A stretch of 64,000 bases of DNA from Pelagibius sp. (GCF_028289705.1 NZ_JANQOI010000183.1:1-64000), one strand, 5' to 3'. Positions 54,957 to 63,782 are shown, counted from the first letter of the stretch. The notes: generated from the letters alone by a model not told the origin. Numbers and translations: made by a program.

Positions 54957-56015
54957 ATGAGCGACCATCCGATCCAAGCCGAGCGGCTGGCCGCCTTCGC
55001 GGCGGCGGCATACAGGGCCATGGGCGTGCCCGAGGCGGACGCCGCGCTGCTGGCGGACACCCTGGTCCAGGCGGATCTCTGGGGGCATCAGTCCCATGGC
55101 GTGATGCGCACCTTCTGGTACGGCGAACGACTCAGGTCCGGGGCCATGCGAGCGGTGACCAAGCCGGAGGTCGTGGTGGACGGCGGCGCGGTCGCGGTTC
55201 TTGACGGCTGCGACGGGATCGGCCAGGTGATCACGGCGCGGGCGATGCGCGAGGCGGTCGACCGCTCGAAGCGTCACGGGATCGGCGCGGTCGCGGTGCG
55301 TAACTCCGGCCACTTCGGCACGGCGATGTACTTCACCCGCACGGCCACGGAGGACGGCTGCATCGGCTTCCTCTCGACCAACGCCAGCCCGGCCATGGCG
55401 CCCTGGGGCGGCAGGCGAAAGCTCATCGGGACCAACCCCTGGTCCATCGCGGCGCCGGCCGGGCGCCATCCGCCGATGCTGCTGGACATCGCCAACACCG
55501 CGGTGGCCCGCGGCAAGCTCTACCTCGCCCGCCAGCGCGGCGAGACCATCCCCGAGGGTTGGGCCATCGATGCGGAGGGGCGGGCGACCATCGATCCCGC
55601 TGCGGGGATTGCCGGCAACATCCTGCCCATGGCCGGTCACAAGGGCTATGCCATCGCCGCCATGATGGACGTGCTTTCCGGCGTGCTGAGCGGCAGCGGC
55701 TTCGGCGGGGCCGTGGTCGGGCCCTACGTGCCGGAGGGCCGCAGCGGCGTCGGGCACCTGGTCATGGCCCTCAACATCGAAGCCTTCCGCCCGAACGCCG
55801 ATTTCGCGGCGGACATGGAGCGGCTGATCGCGGACATCAAGGCCGTCCCCCGGGCGCCCGGCGTCAAGGAGATCCACTATCCCGGCGAATTGGAGGCGCG
55901 GGCGGAAGAGCGCCAGCGGCGCCACGGTGTGGTCATCCCGGAAGACACCCTGGCCGAACTCGATGCCGCGGCAAGAGAACTCGGCATCGCGACCCTCAGC
56001 AGCCTCACGGATTGA
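54957..56015 (+). CDS. Ldh2-family NAD(P)-dependent malate/lactate/ureidoglycolate-type dehydrogenase
   Basis: A 352-residue oxidoreductase of the malate/L-sulfolactate dehydrogenase (Ldh_2) family, with SHGVMRTFWYGERLRSGAM near residue 43, NSGHFGTAMYFT near 118 containing the catalytic His, LSTNASPAMAPWGG near 140, and MAGHKGYAIAAMMDVLSGVLSG near 225. The ATG at 54957 follows the previous stop by 52 bases. Substrates in this family are 2-hydroxyacids or cyclic imines. Co-transcription with the methylamine-type dehydrogenase hints at an amino-acid derivative, but the choice is open. Confidence 0.85.
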   Translation: MSDHPIQAERLAAFAAAAYRAMGVPEADAALLADTLVQADLWGHQSHGVMRTFWYGERLRSGAMRAVTKPEVVVDGGAVAVLDGCDGIGQVITARAMREAVDRSKRHGIGAVAVRNSGHFGTAMYFTRTATEDGCIGFLSTNASPAMAPWGGRRKLIGTNPWSIAAPAGRHPPMLLDIANTAVARGKLYLARQRGETIPEGWAIDAEGRATIDPAAGIAGNILPMAGHKGYAIAAMMDVLSGVLSGSGFGGAVVGPYVPEGRSGVGHLVMALNIEAFRPNADFAADMERLIADIKAVPRAPGVKEIHYPGELEARAEERQRRHGVVIPEDTLAELDAAARELGIATLSSLTD

Positions 56016-56035
56016 CCGTCCGGCCGCGTGCCGGT

Positions 56036-57637
56036 TCACGTCTCGCTGATGAAAACACCGGTCGCGAAGAGGCCGCCGAGAATGCCGATCCAGTAAAGGA
56101 CCTTGACGAAGACGTTGAGGCGATAGCTGGCGCGCTTCATCAGAAGCCAGCCGGCGGCCGACCAGGCCAGGGTTCCGGTCATGGCACCCGACTCGAAGTC
56201 GCTGCGCCAGACGTTGTCGTAGCTGTGGAAGTAGCTGATATCGTTGATCCGATAGAACTCGCCGAGGCCGCCGGCGACGGGTATGACGGATACAAGCCAA
56301 ACAACGAAGATCAGCACGTCGCCCCAACTGGTTCCGACCTTCTGTCCGGCGGCCATCCGGGCCATCTCCCGTTCCCTGACCGCGCGCCCGTGGGTCAAGC
56401 GATAGAGCGGATGGCGGTCCAGGTTCTCCTGCGTGGCCTCGTAGGGAAAGACCATGAACTTCCAGAACCAGCCCACCGGCGCCCGCTGCCAGTTTGGCGG
56501 CAGTTCCGGCTCCAGATCCTCGTCTTTGGGGGCGGCCGTGGGTTCCGGCTTTTGCGGTTCCGCTGGCCGGTCTGTTGCCGGCTCTTGTTCAGGCTCAGAC
56601 GCAGCTTCCGCTTCCGGCTCCGCCTCGGGCTCCGGCTCCGGCGTATCGTCGGGCGGCACCTTCAGCCATGCGCTGAGGAAGTCCCCGACGCGCAGATCTT
56701 CTTCGAGCACCTGATCCAGCAGCCCGTCGTACTGTGCACCCGCGCCGCTTCGGGTTTCCGCGAACGAGAGATTGGAGACCTCGAGGGCCTTGGTGAACAC
56801 CTCGTCGGGCAGCAGGCCTTTGTCGGCCAGGACGAAGAGCCGGGCGCGGATGGCCGCACGCCGTTCCTCGCGCGGCTTGCGGCCGGTCTGGGCGATGATC
56901 ATCTCGCCCTCGACATTGAGGTTCCATTTCATCGGCACCTGATGGCTGTCCGCCAGGACCTGCCGGTGCACGTAGTCGTAGAGCTCGTTCATCGTCACGA
57001 TGCCGTCGCCGTCGGCATCGGCACCGCCGCGCATGCCGTCGATGACATGTTTGGTGAAAACGCCATAGCCGTCGCGGACTTCCTCGCGCGCGGTCTGTAC
57101 GTCGGTGGAGGCGGTCATGATGAAGGTCCCGCGGCCGCCGGCAACGGCATGCAACTGCTCTTCGACATCGCCGCGCAGGAAGCTCTTTTCGATGGCCCCG
57201 CTGTAGCAGCAATCCAGGATCAGCGCGATCTTGGTGGAGTCGGCGTTGTCGATGAGGTCGCGGATGCGCTGTGCTGGGATCGAGGTGGTCTCAAGCTCCG
57301 CGTTGACGGTCTCCGTGGTCGCGAGATGGAGGCGTCCGGCGCGGTCCAGCTTGCCGTGGCCGGCATAGTAGATCAGCACCAGGTCGTCGCGCCCGGCCTT
57401 GCGCAGCACCTTGTGGACGCTGCGCAGCGCCTGGTGGCTGGGCTGGTTCTTCACCACCTCGACGTCACTGAAGCCGCCGATGGCGATATCGTTGAGAACC
57501 TCCGAGAGCCCGTCGACGTCGTTCTCGGGGCAGGCCAGATCCTTCAGCTTCGGTTCTTCGGGAAACTGGCTGCTGGCGATCAGGACGCCGTAGCGTTTGG
57601 GCTGTCCCGTATCGTCGTTTGGCGCGTCGTCGCTCAT
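56036..57637 (-). CDS. Membrane-anchored caspase-like protease with embedded EF-hand
   Basis: A 533-residue C14-family protein. Residues about 14-250 form the caspase fold with catalytic His94 in YYAGHG and Cys144 in LDCCYSG. Inside this region a canonical EF-hand loop, DADGDGIVTMNE (207-218), suggests calcium control. An acidic Pro/Glu-rich linker (about 329-380) leads to a C-terminal domain with three probable membrane segments (about 437-457, 486-500, 508-529). The protease would face the cytoplasm and be tethered to the inner membrane. It is the second gene of a pair, 13 bases after an EACC1-like gene. A cell-death or conflict role is inferred. Confidence 0.88.
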   Translation of the reverse strand: MSDDAPNDDTGQPKRYGVLIASSQFPEEPKLKDLACPENDVDGLSEVLNDIAIGGFSDVEVVKNQPSHQALRSVHKVLRKAGRDDLVLIYYAGHGKLDRAGRLHLATTETVNAELETTSIPAQRIRDLIDNADSTKIALILDCCYSGAIEKSFLRGDVEEQLHAVAGGRGTFIMTASTDVQTAREEVRDGYGVFTKHVIDGMRGGADADGDGIVTMNELYDYVHRQVLADSHQVPMKWNLNVEGEMIIAQTGRKPREERRAAIRARLFVLADKGLLPDEVFTKALEVSNLSFAETRSGAGAQYDGLLDQVLEEDLRVGDFLSAWLKVPPDDTPEPEPEAEPEAEAASEPEQEPATDRPAEPQKPEPTAAPKDEDLEPELPPNWQRAPVGWFWKFMVFPYEATQENLDRHPLYRLTHGRAVREREMARMAAGQKVGTSWGDVLIFVVWLVSVIPVAGGLGEFYRINDISYFHSYDNVWRSDFESGAMTGTLAWSAAGWLLMKRASYRLNVFVKVLYWIGILGGLFATGVFISET

Positions 57638-57650
57638 GAGTCAACAGGCC

Positions 57651-58034
57651 CTAGGGTGAGTCGGAACCCGGGTCGCTGAAGAAGGCCTTGGCCAGATCCA
57701 CCGTGTCGTCGATGCGCTCGGCAGACATATTCTCGGCCTTGATGGTCAGCTTGCGTCCGTCGGCCCGCTCGAAGCACATCTCCAGGCTTTCGTCGCGTTC
57801 GAAGTAAGCCTTGAAGACCTGAAACAGGGCCACGGCGGCGCCGCTTGTGATGAAGCTGAGGGCGATCGCGCCCAGGGTCACGGGATCGCCGCGCTCGCCC
57901 TCTTGGCCTTCGCTTTCCGGCAGTGCCGCCTGGACTTCGCTGTGGCGCGTGATGCTGCTCGCAAGCTCCCGGGTCAGCGCCTGAAGGTCTGCTGGCCGGA
58001 GCCGCCCTGAGGTGACGATGAGTTCCTGGTTCAT
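57651..58034 (-). CDS. EACC1-like (effector-associated constant component) protein
   Basis: A 127-residue protein: a polar N-terminal helix region (LRPADLQALTRELASSIT), a hydrophobic helix at about 52-75 (TLGAIALSFITSGAAVALFQVFKAYF), and a C-terminal beta-alpha unit (LEMCFERADGRKLTIKAENMS..IDDTVDLAKAFF). This pattern matches my knowledge of EACC1 proteins, which occur beside caspases and other effectors in predicted NTP-dependent conflict systems. The start at 58034 gives the family-length protein. It is the promoter-proximal gene of the pair with the caspase. Confidence 0.7.
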   Translation of the reverse strand: MNQELIVTSGRLRPADLQALTRELASSITRHSEVQAALPESEGQEGERGDPVTLGAIALSFITSGAAVALFQVFKAYFERDESLEMCFERADGRKLTIKAENMSAERIDDTVDLAKAFFSDPGSDSP

Positions 58035-58880
58035 TGAAAGAGCGCCGCCCTGTTCGCGACCGGTCACTTCTGTTTTCGGAGCAGAGATGTCGTATCCGAA
58101 TACTGTGCGTGACTTGGCCTCTTCACGTCGAGATCCTAGCAAACTCGATTATGCGAAGGTAGTCGCATCCACTAAATTGCCATGGTCGGCTCCAAATAGT
58201 CGCCGGCCCCAGACTCTTTGTTTGATGGCTGCGACGGGGAGGATGTCTGCCGACCCTAAGGCCCAGCCTTCGCGCAGCTGTGATTTGGAGCGCGTTGCGA
58301 AGTCTGGCTTAGTGGTCTGTCGGACTGGGCAGCGGCCCGCTATACATTTGCCCTTCCTAGGCAGCAACGGTCGCCGCACCGTGAACTGGTCTGCTTAGCA
58401 AACCATTGACTTGGCAGAATTTTTTCCGTGATTTTCAATTTGTCTTGTGCATAATGGAAAGCGTTTCCGCAATGTGGCAGCGCTCTTATGGGTAACGGTG
58501 AAACGAAGGCTGCGCCAAGCAGTCCGTAAGACTGGACACGAGAATGGGAGGGGCCCGGCCACCGACTTCGGCAAGCTGCAGCCAGTTGAGCGGTTGCGTT
58601 GTCGGCCAATCGCACATCATGATGTCGCGGCGGCGAGGGTCGCCCGCTGGCTGACGATTCCTTGGGGAATTGTCCCTTGCCATTTCGTCTGTGCAGGTTG
58701 TGAGAGGGGTTGGTCTAGCCGAACAGCGATCCGGTCTCTGGATTCAGGCGATGGGCGCTGCCGGAGTCTTCCAATCGGCACAGTCAGCGCCCCTGATTGT
58801 TGAATGAGGTCTCGTCGGAGGGAAGGACAACTGCGGACCAAGAACACCCTCTGGAATTGTCGAAACTAGGGAGGAATTCC
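58035..58880. other. Long intergenic region between the caspase pair and the TRAP operon
   Basis: About 850 bases with lower G+C and no gene I can support; short frames on both strands lack family resemblance. It should hold the minus-strand promoter of the EACC1-caspase pair and the plus-strand promoter of the TRAP operon. The segment 58405-58470 is AT-rich and contains a LacI-type palindrome (entered separately). Confidence 0.45.
58456..58468. promoter_or_regulatory. LacI-type operator candidate upstream of the TRAP operon
   Basis: GGAAA-GCG-TTTCC is an inverted repeat whose half-sites resemble LacI/GalR-family operators. It directly follows CATAAT (58450-58455), a -10-like hexamer, although no clear -35 is visible. 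It lies about 410 bases before the dctP start. No LacI-family gene is in the window. Confidence 0.35.
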
Positions 58881-60020
58881 GTGAAAAAGAACTCAGACAC
58901 GAAACACGTTTCGCGCCGCAAACTGCTCAAGGGCGGCGCCGTCGCGGCTGGTGCGGCTGCGGCAAGCACGGTTGCGGCGCCTGCGGTTTTGGCGCAGAGC
59001 CCGATTGTGGTGAAGATGCAGACATCCTGGCCGGCAGCCGATATCTGGATGGATTTCGCCCGTCAGTACGTCGACCGCGTGGAGCAGATGTCTGCCGGCC
59101 GCCTCAAGGTCGACCTGCTGCCGTCCGGCGCCGTGGTCGGCGCCTTCCAGGTGCTCGATGCGGTGAACGATGGCGTGCTCGATGCGGCGCACACAGTGCC
59201 CGTCTATTGGTACGGCAAGAACAAGGCGGCTTCGCTCTTCGGCACCGGCCCGGTTTTCGGCGGCAGCGCCACAACTATGCTGGCTTGGTTCCATGCCGGC
59301 GGTGGTGCCGAGCTCTATCGTGAGCTGACCCAGGATATCATGGGGCTCAATGTCTACGGCTTCTACGGCTTTCCGATGCCGGCCCAGCCCTTCGGCTGGT
59401 TCAAGAACCCGGTCACCAAGGCCGCGGAACTGGACGGCTTCAAGTACCGCACCGTCGGCCTCGCCGCCGACCTGCTGCAGCGCCTCGGCATGAGCGTTGC
59501 CCAGTTGCCGGGTGGTGAAATCGTTCCGGCGATGGAGCGCGGCGTGATCGACGCCTTCGAGTTCAACAATCCCTCCTCGGACAGCCGCTTCGGCGCCCAG
59601 GACGTGGCGAAGAACTACTTCCTCTCGTCCTACCACCAGGCCAGCGAGTCCTTCGAGTTCCTGTTCAACAAGGACTTCTACGACGACCTGCCGGAAGACC
59701 TGCAGGCCATCCTGAAGTACGCCGTCGAGGCCACCAGCACCTCGAACACGGCCTTGGCCATGGACAACTACTCGGCCGACCTGCAGAAGCTGCAGAGCGA
59801 GTCCGGGGTCACCGTGCATCGCACGTCGAAGGATATTCTCGATGCCCAGTTGAAGGCCTGGGACGAGCTGATCCCGGAACTCGAGCAGGATCCCTTCATG
59901 AAGAAGGTGATGGACAGCCAGAGGGCCTGGGTCGAACGGGTGGTGTTCTATGAGCTGATGAACTCCCCCGACCTGGCGCTGGCCTACGACCACTACTTCC
60001 CGGGCAAGCTGAAGCTCTAA
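58881..60020 (+). CDS. dctP: TRAP transporter substrate-binding protein (DctP family), Tat-exported
   Basis: A 379-residue periplasmic solute receptor with a twin-arginine signal (SRRKLLKGG, then an Ala-rich stretch ending AVLAQ near residue 39). The mature protein has the DctP/TakP features: VVKMQTSWPAADIWMDFARQ, the conserved GFKYRT with the carboxylate-binding Arg near 190, and PGGEIVPAMERGVIDAFEFNNP. GTG 58881 is the start: GGGAGGA lies seven bases upstream. TakP-like members bind 2-oxoacids; the ligand here is unknown. Permease genes follow after 354 bases containing a hairpin and a repeat. Confidence 0.92.
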   Translation: MKKNSDTKHVSRRKLLKGGAVAAGAAAASTVAAPAVLAQSPIVVKMQTSWPAADIWMDFARQYVDRVEQMSAGRLKVDLLPSGAVVGAFQVLDAVNDGVLDAAHTVPVYWYGKNKAASLFGTGPVFGGSATTMLAWFHAGGGAELYRELTQDIMGLNVYGFYGFPMPAQPFGWFKNPVTKAAELDGFKYRTVGLAADLLQRLGMSVAQLPGGEIVPAMERGVIDAFEFNNPSSDSRFGAQDVAKNYFLSSYHQASESFEFLFNKDFYDDLPEDLQAILKYAVEATSTSNTALAMDNYSADLQKLQSESGVTVHRTSKDILDAQLKAWDELIPELEQDPFMKKVMDSQRAWVERVVFYELMNSPDLALAYDHYFPGKLKL

Positions 60021-60037
60021 GCTTTGTTGCTACGGCT

Positions 60038-60080
60038 CGACCGCTCCGGCGACCTGTACACGCGGGTCACGGAGCGGTCG
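60038..60080 (+). terminator. Stem-loop after dctP
   Basis: CGACCGCTCCG (60038-60048) pairs perfectly with CGGAGCGGTCG (60070-60080), with an inner GACC/GGTC stem. Without a T-run it may partly terminate or stabilise the transcript, raising receptor levels over the permeases. Confidence 0.65.
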
Positions 60081-60135
60081 TCCGCTTGGCCGCGGGCGCA
60101 CCGGACCCGTGGAAACTGAAAAAGCACAGAGCCTG

Positions 60136-60293
60136 ACTCGAAGTGAATGATCTGATTTCAATGGCTTGCCAACGTCGGCCGTCTCTACATTGTCACCCTC
60201 GGGCTTGTCCCCCCTTTGGTTTTTTTGGGGCTCCATGGACAGACCGAGGTTCGGTCCTCGATGGATTGCCGGAACAAGTCCGGCAATGACGAT
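60136..60293 (-). repeat. Dispersed palindromic repeat, copy 4 (inverted)
   Basis: Read on the minus strand it runs CATTGCCGGACTTGTTCCGG, a CATGGA centre, GACAAGCCCGAGGGTGACA, then GGCAAGCCATTGAAATCAGA and CATTCACTTCGAGT, matching copy 3 end to end, with an extra T-rich insertion (GGTTTTTTTGG) in the core. It lies between dctP and dctQ, inside an otherwise standard TRAP operon. Confidence 0.8.
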
Positions 60294-60374
60294 CTGGGAG
60301 GGCAGGGGGCGGCAACCCTTTGACAGACAAGATTTCAAAGCGGGCTGGTCCCTTAGGAGCGACGAGAGAGGCCG

Positions 60375-61019
60375 ATGATCGCGTATATCACGTTCGCCGA
60401 CCGCGTTTCGGCGTGGTTCGGCAAGGCCTTTGCCTGGGTCATTCTGGTGATGACCTTCGGCATGGCCTATGAGGTCTTCGTCCGCTACCTGCTGAACGCG
60501 CCGACCGCCTGGTCGCTCGACGTCGCCTTCATCATGTACGGCACCCTGTTCATGATGGGCGGTGCCTACACGCTCTCGCGCGGCGGCCATGTGCGCGGCG
60601 ACTTTCTCTACCGGCTTTGGAGCCCGCGCACCCAGGCAACGGTGGAGCTTGTGCTCTATTTCATTTTCTTCTTTCCCGGCGTCCTGGCGCTCATCTTCGC
60701 CGGCTGGAAGTATGCGGCGCGCTCCTGGGGCTTCCTGGAGGTCAGCGTTAACAGCCCGGCCGGCGTGCCGGTGTTCCAGTTGAAATCCGTGATCGTGGCG
60801 GCCGGCATTCTGCTGCTGATCCAGGGGATCGCCGAAGTCATGCGCTGCATACTCTGCATCCGCAGCGGAGAGTGGTTCCGCGGCGCCGACGATGTCGAGG
60901 AGACCGAGGTGAAACTGGCGGACAAGGCGGCCCATGACGTGCTGGAGCACGGCTCCGAGGCGATCGACACGGTCGATCCCAATTTGTCGCGCGGCAGCGG
61001 GGATGAGCAGCAGCGATGA
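60375..61019 (+). CDS. dctQ: TRAP transporter small permease (DctQ)
   Basis: A 214-residue inner-membrane protein with four TM helices (about 15-37, 52-72, 92-114, 138-160) and the DctQ-type WSLDVAFIMYGTLFMMGGAYTLSRGGHVRGDFLY segment around residues 45-80. A charged C-terminal tail of about 40 residues is longer than usual. The stop overlaps the dctM start by four bases. Confidence 0.92.
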   Translation: MIAYITFADRVSAWFGKAFAWVILVMTFGMAYEVFVRYLLNAPTAWSLDVAFIMYGTLFMMGGAYTLSRGGHVRGDFLYRLWSPRTQATVELVLYFIFFFPGVLALIFAGWKYAARSWGFLEVSVNSPAGVPVFQLKSVIVAAGILLLIQGIAEVMRCILCIRSGEWFRGADDVEETEVKLADKAAHDVLEHGSEAIDTVDPNLSRGSGDEQQR

Positions 61020-62437
61020 CGGATCCGCAAATCGCCCTCTTCATGCTGGGCATCTTCATTCTGGTCATTTTCCTCGGCTTTCCCATCGCCTTCACCTTGA
61101 TGGCCATGGGCATCACCTTCGGCTACTACGCCTACTTCGATGGCGCGCGCATGTGGCGCTCCTACAACAGGGCGGTGGAGAACGGCGCCGACAGTTGGAC
61201 CCAGTTCGAACTCTGGATCGAAGGTTTCTTTCGAAACAACGTCTTCGACCTCTTCGTCAACCAAACATACTCGGTGATGACCAACGAGGTGCTCACCGCG
61301 GTGCCCCTGTTTCTCTTCATGGGTTACGTGGTCGAGCGCGCCAACATCGTCGCCCGGCTGTTCTCCACCCTGAACATCGCCGCCCGGCACGTGCCCGGCT
61401 CCATGGCGGTGGCGGCCCTCATCACCTGCACGCTCTTCGCCACGGCCACCGGCATCGTGGGTGCCGTCGTCACCCTGATGGGCCTGCTGGCGCTGCCGGC
61501 GATGCTGAAGGCGCGCTACGACAACAGCTTCGCCTCGGGCATCATCTGCGCCGGCGGCACCCTGGGCATTCTCATCCCGCCCTCCATCATGCTGATCGTC
61601 TACGCCGCCTCCTCGGGCGTGTCGATCGTGCAGCTCTATGCGGGGGCCCTGCTGCCCGGTCTGCTGCTCTCCGGCCTCTACATGATCTATGTCACCGGCC
61701 GGGCCATCGTGCAGCCCTCGGTGGCGCCGAAGCCGACCGCCGAGGATGTGCCGGATATCGGCTTCGGCCAGCTCACGCTGATGCTGCTGACCTCGTTCTT
61801 CCCGCTGGCCTTTCTCATTCTGGCGGTGCTGGGGGCCATTCTCTTCGGGCTGGCGACGCCGACGGAGGCCGCCTCCATCGGCGCGCTGGGGGGGCTGGTG
61901 CTGGCGATTGCCTACCGGGCCCTGACCTGGGACCGGTTGCGCGAGTCGGTTTATCTGACGGTGCGCACCACGGCCATGGTCTGCTGGCTCTTTGTCGGCT
62001 CCTGGACCTTCTCCTCGGTGTTCTCCTACCTCGGCGGCGAGCACGTGATCTTCGAGTTCGTCACCGGGCTCAACCTCACGCCGCTGCAGTTCCTGCTGCT
62101 CGCCCAGCTCATCATCTTTCTCCTGGGCTGGCCGCTCGAATGGTCGGAGATCATCATCATCTTCGTGCCGATCTTCCTGCCGCTGCTGCCGCACTTCGGC
62201 ATCGACCCGCTGTTCTTCGGCATTCTGGTGGCGCTCAACTTGCAGACCTCGTTTTTGACGCCGCCCATGGCGATGTCGGCCTATTACCTGAAGGGCATCG
62301 CCCCGCCGCAGATTCAGCTCGTGCAGATCTTCAAGGGCTGTATGCCCTTCCTGCTGCTGGTTTTCGTCGCCATGGCGGTGCTCTACATCCAGCCGGAAAT
62401 CGCCTTCTGGCTGCCGGGGCTGATCTATGGCCGCTGA
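61016..62437 (+). CDS. dctM: TRAP transporter large permease (DctM)
   Basis: A 473-residue inner-membrane protein with about twelve TM helices, forming the transport core with DctQ and driven by an ion gradient. Typical DctM segments include VPLFLFMGYVVERANI, GTLGILIPPSIMLIVYA near residue 180 and ATPTEAASIGALGGL near 280. The ATGA overlap with dctQ shows coupling. Confidence 0.94.
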   Translation: MTDPQIALFMLGIFILVIFLGFPIAFTLMAMGITFGYYAYFDGARMWRSYNRAVENGADSWTQFELWIEGFFRNNVFDLFVNQTYSVMTNEVLTAVPLFLFMGYVVERANIVARLFSTLNIAARHVPGSMAVAALITCTLFATATGIVGAVVTLMGLLALPAMLKARYDNSFASGIICAGGTLGILIPPSIMLIVYAASSGVSIVQLYAGALLPGLLLSGLYMIYVTGRAIVQPSVAPKPTAEDVPDIGFGQLTLMLLTSFFPLAFLILAVLGAILFGLATPTEAASIGALGGLVLAIAYRALTWDRLRESVYLTVRTTAMVCWLFVGSWTFSSVFSYLGGEHVIFEFVTGLNLTPLQFLLLAQLIIFLLGWPLEWSEIIIIFVPIFLPLLPHFGIDPLFFGILVALNLQTSFLTPPMAMSAYYLKGIAPPQIQLVQIFKGCMPFLLLVFVAMAVLYIQPEIAFWLPGLIYGR

Positions 62438-63782
62438 GACCGGAGAGATGAGCCCGATCCTGCAGCTTTCCGCCGTCGAGCTGCGCGAGCGGCTGGCCAA
62501 GGGTGCGCTGCGCGCGGTGGAACTGGCGGAGGCCTGTCTGGAGCAGATTGAGCGGCGCGAGCCGGAGGTTCAGGCCTGGACCTGGCTGGACGGCGATCAC
62601 GTCATGGCCCAGGCCAAGGCGCTCGACGCGCTTCGCGCGCAAGGCCGGCCCACCGGCCCGCTGCACGGGCTTCCGGTGGGCTTGAAAGACGTCATCGACA
62701 CCGCCGGCATCCCGACGGAAAACGGCACCCCCATCGATGCCGGGCGCAAACCGGCCAGGGACGCCTACGTCACCGAAAGGCTGAAGCAGGCCGGCGCCGT
62801 CATCATGGGCAAGACCGTCACCACCGAGCTGGCCTTCTTCGCCCCCGGCAAGACCCGCAATCCGCACAACCCCCGCCATACGCCGGGCGGCTCCTCCTCA
62901 GGCTCGGCGGCAGCGGTGGCAGCCGGCATGGTGCCGCTGTCCTTGGGCACTCAGACCGTCGGCTCCATGATCCGTCCCGCCTCCTTCTGCGGGATCGTCG
63001 GCTACAAGCCGACCTTCGGGGCCATCCCGCGCAGCGGCGTCCTCGAGCAGGCGGCCTCTCTCGATACCATCGGCACCTTCGCACGCAGCGTGGAGGATGT
63101 CGCCTTGGTTTCCGACGCTCTGTTCGGCTACGACGCGGGCGATCCGGCGACGACGACGGCGCCGGCTCCGCGCCTGTTGGAGATCGCCGCCAGCCGGCCG
63201 CCGGTGCAGCCGGCCCTGGCCTTCGTCAAGCACCCCGCCTGGGACAAGGCGTCCCCGGATGTCCACGACGCCTTCGGGGAACTGCGCGAGGCCCTGGGCG
63301 AGATCTGCGAGGAAGTCGAACTGCCGCCGCATTTCGCCGGGGCCCAGGGGCTTTGCGAGCTGGTGCAGAAGGTGGAGCTTGCCAAATCCTTCCACCGCTA
63401 TGAGAGCCGCGGGCGCGAGCAGTTGAGCGAGCGGATGCAGGCGGCCATCGACGACGGGCGGCGGGTGCTGGCGCATGACTACCTGGCCGCGCGGGACTGG
63501 CCGCGCTTGCTGAACGCGGCCCTCGATGCGGTCTTCGAGCGCTTCGATGCCATCGTCGTGCCGGCATCGGCGGGACCAGCGCCGGAAGGCCTGGAGACCA
63601 CCGGCGACCCGGTGTTCAACGGCATCTGGACCCTCTGCGGCACACCTGCCGTGACCCTGCCGCTGTTGCAGGCCCACAACGGTCTGCCCATGGGCGTGCA
63701 ACTCGTCGGCCGTTGCGGGGACGACGGGCGCCTGCTGCGCACTGCGCGCTGGCTGGCCGAGCAGATGTCGGAAAGCGCGTGA
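62427..63782 (+). CDS. Amidase signature family protein
   Basis: A 451-residue serine hydrolase of the amidase signature family. The Ser-Ser-Lys triad is visible: Lys87 in GLPVGLKD, the cis-serine in GGSSSGS (155-160) and the nucleophile Ser180 in GTQTVGSMIRP. The start overlaps dctM by 11 bases; an ATG at 62448 is an alternative. The TRAP carrier may therefore import an amide or N-acyl compound that this enzyme hydrolyses. GatA is unlikely because no gatC or gatB is adjacent. Confidence 0.88.
   Translation: MAAETGEMSPILQLSAVELRERLAKGALRAVELAEACLEQIERREPEVQAWTWLDGDHVMAQAKALDALRAQGRPTGPLHGLPVGLKDVIDTAGIPTENGTPIDAGRKPARDAYVTERLKQAGAVIMGKTVTTELAFFAPGKTRNPHNPRHTPGGSSSGSAAAVAAGMVPLSLGTQTVGSMIRPASFCGIVGYKPTFGAIPRSGVLEQAASLDTIGTFARSVEDVALVSDALFGYDAGDPATTTAPAPRLLEIAASRPPVQPALAFVKHPAWDKASPDVHDAFGELREALGEICEEVELPPHFAGAQGLCELVQKVELAKSFHRYESRGREQLSERMQAAIDDGRRVLAHDYLAARDWPRLLNAALDAVFERFDAIVVPASAGPAPEGLETTGDPVFNGIWTLCGTPAVTLPLLQAHNGLPMGVQLVGRCGDDGRLLRTARWLAEQMSESA

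Noticed and set aside
52352..55060. 902-codon minus-strand frame across the GcvT-family dehydrogenase
   Set aside because: Antisense shadow of a well-supported flavoprotein; composition is typical of reversed high-G+C coding DNA.
56454..56676. Ser- and Pro-rich plus-strand frames antisense to the caspase linker
   Set aside because: They mirror the Glu/Pro-rich linker codons of the caspase gene and have no other support.
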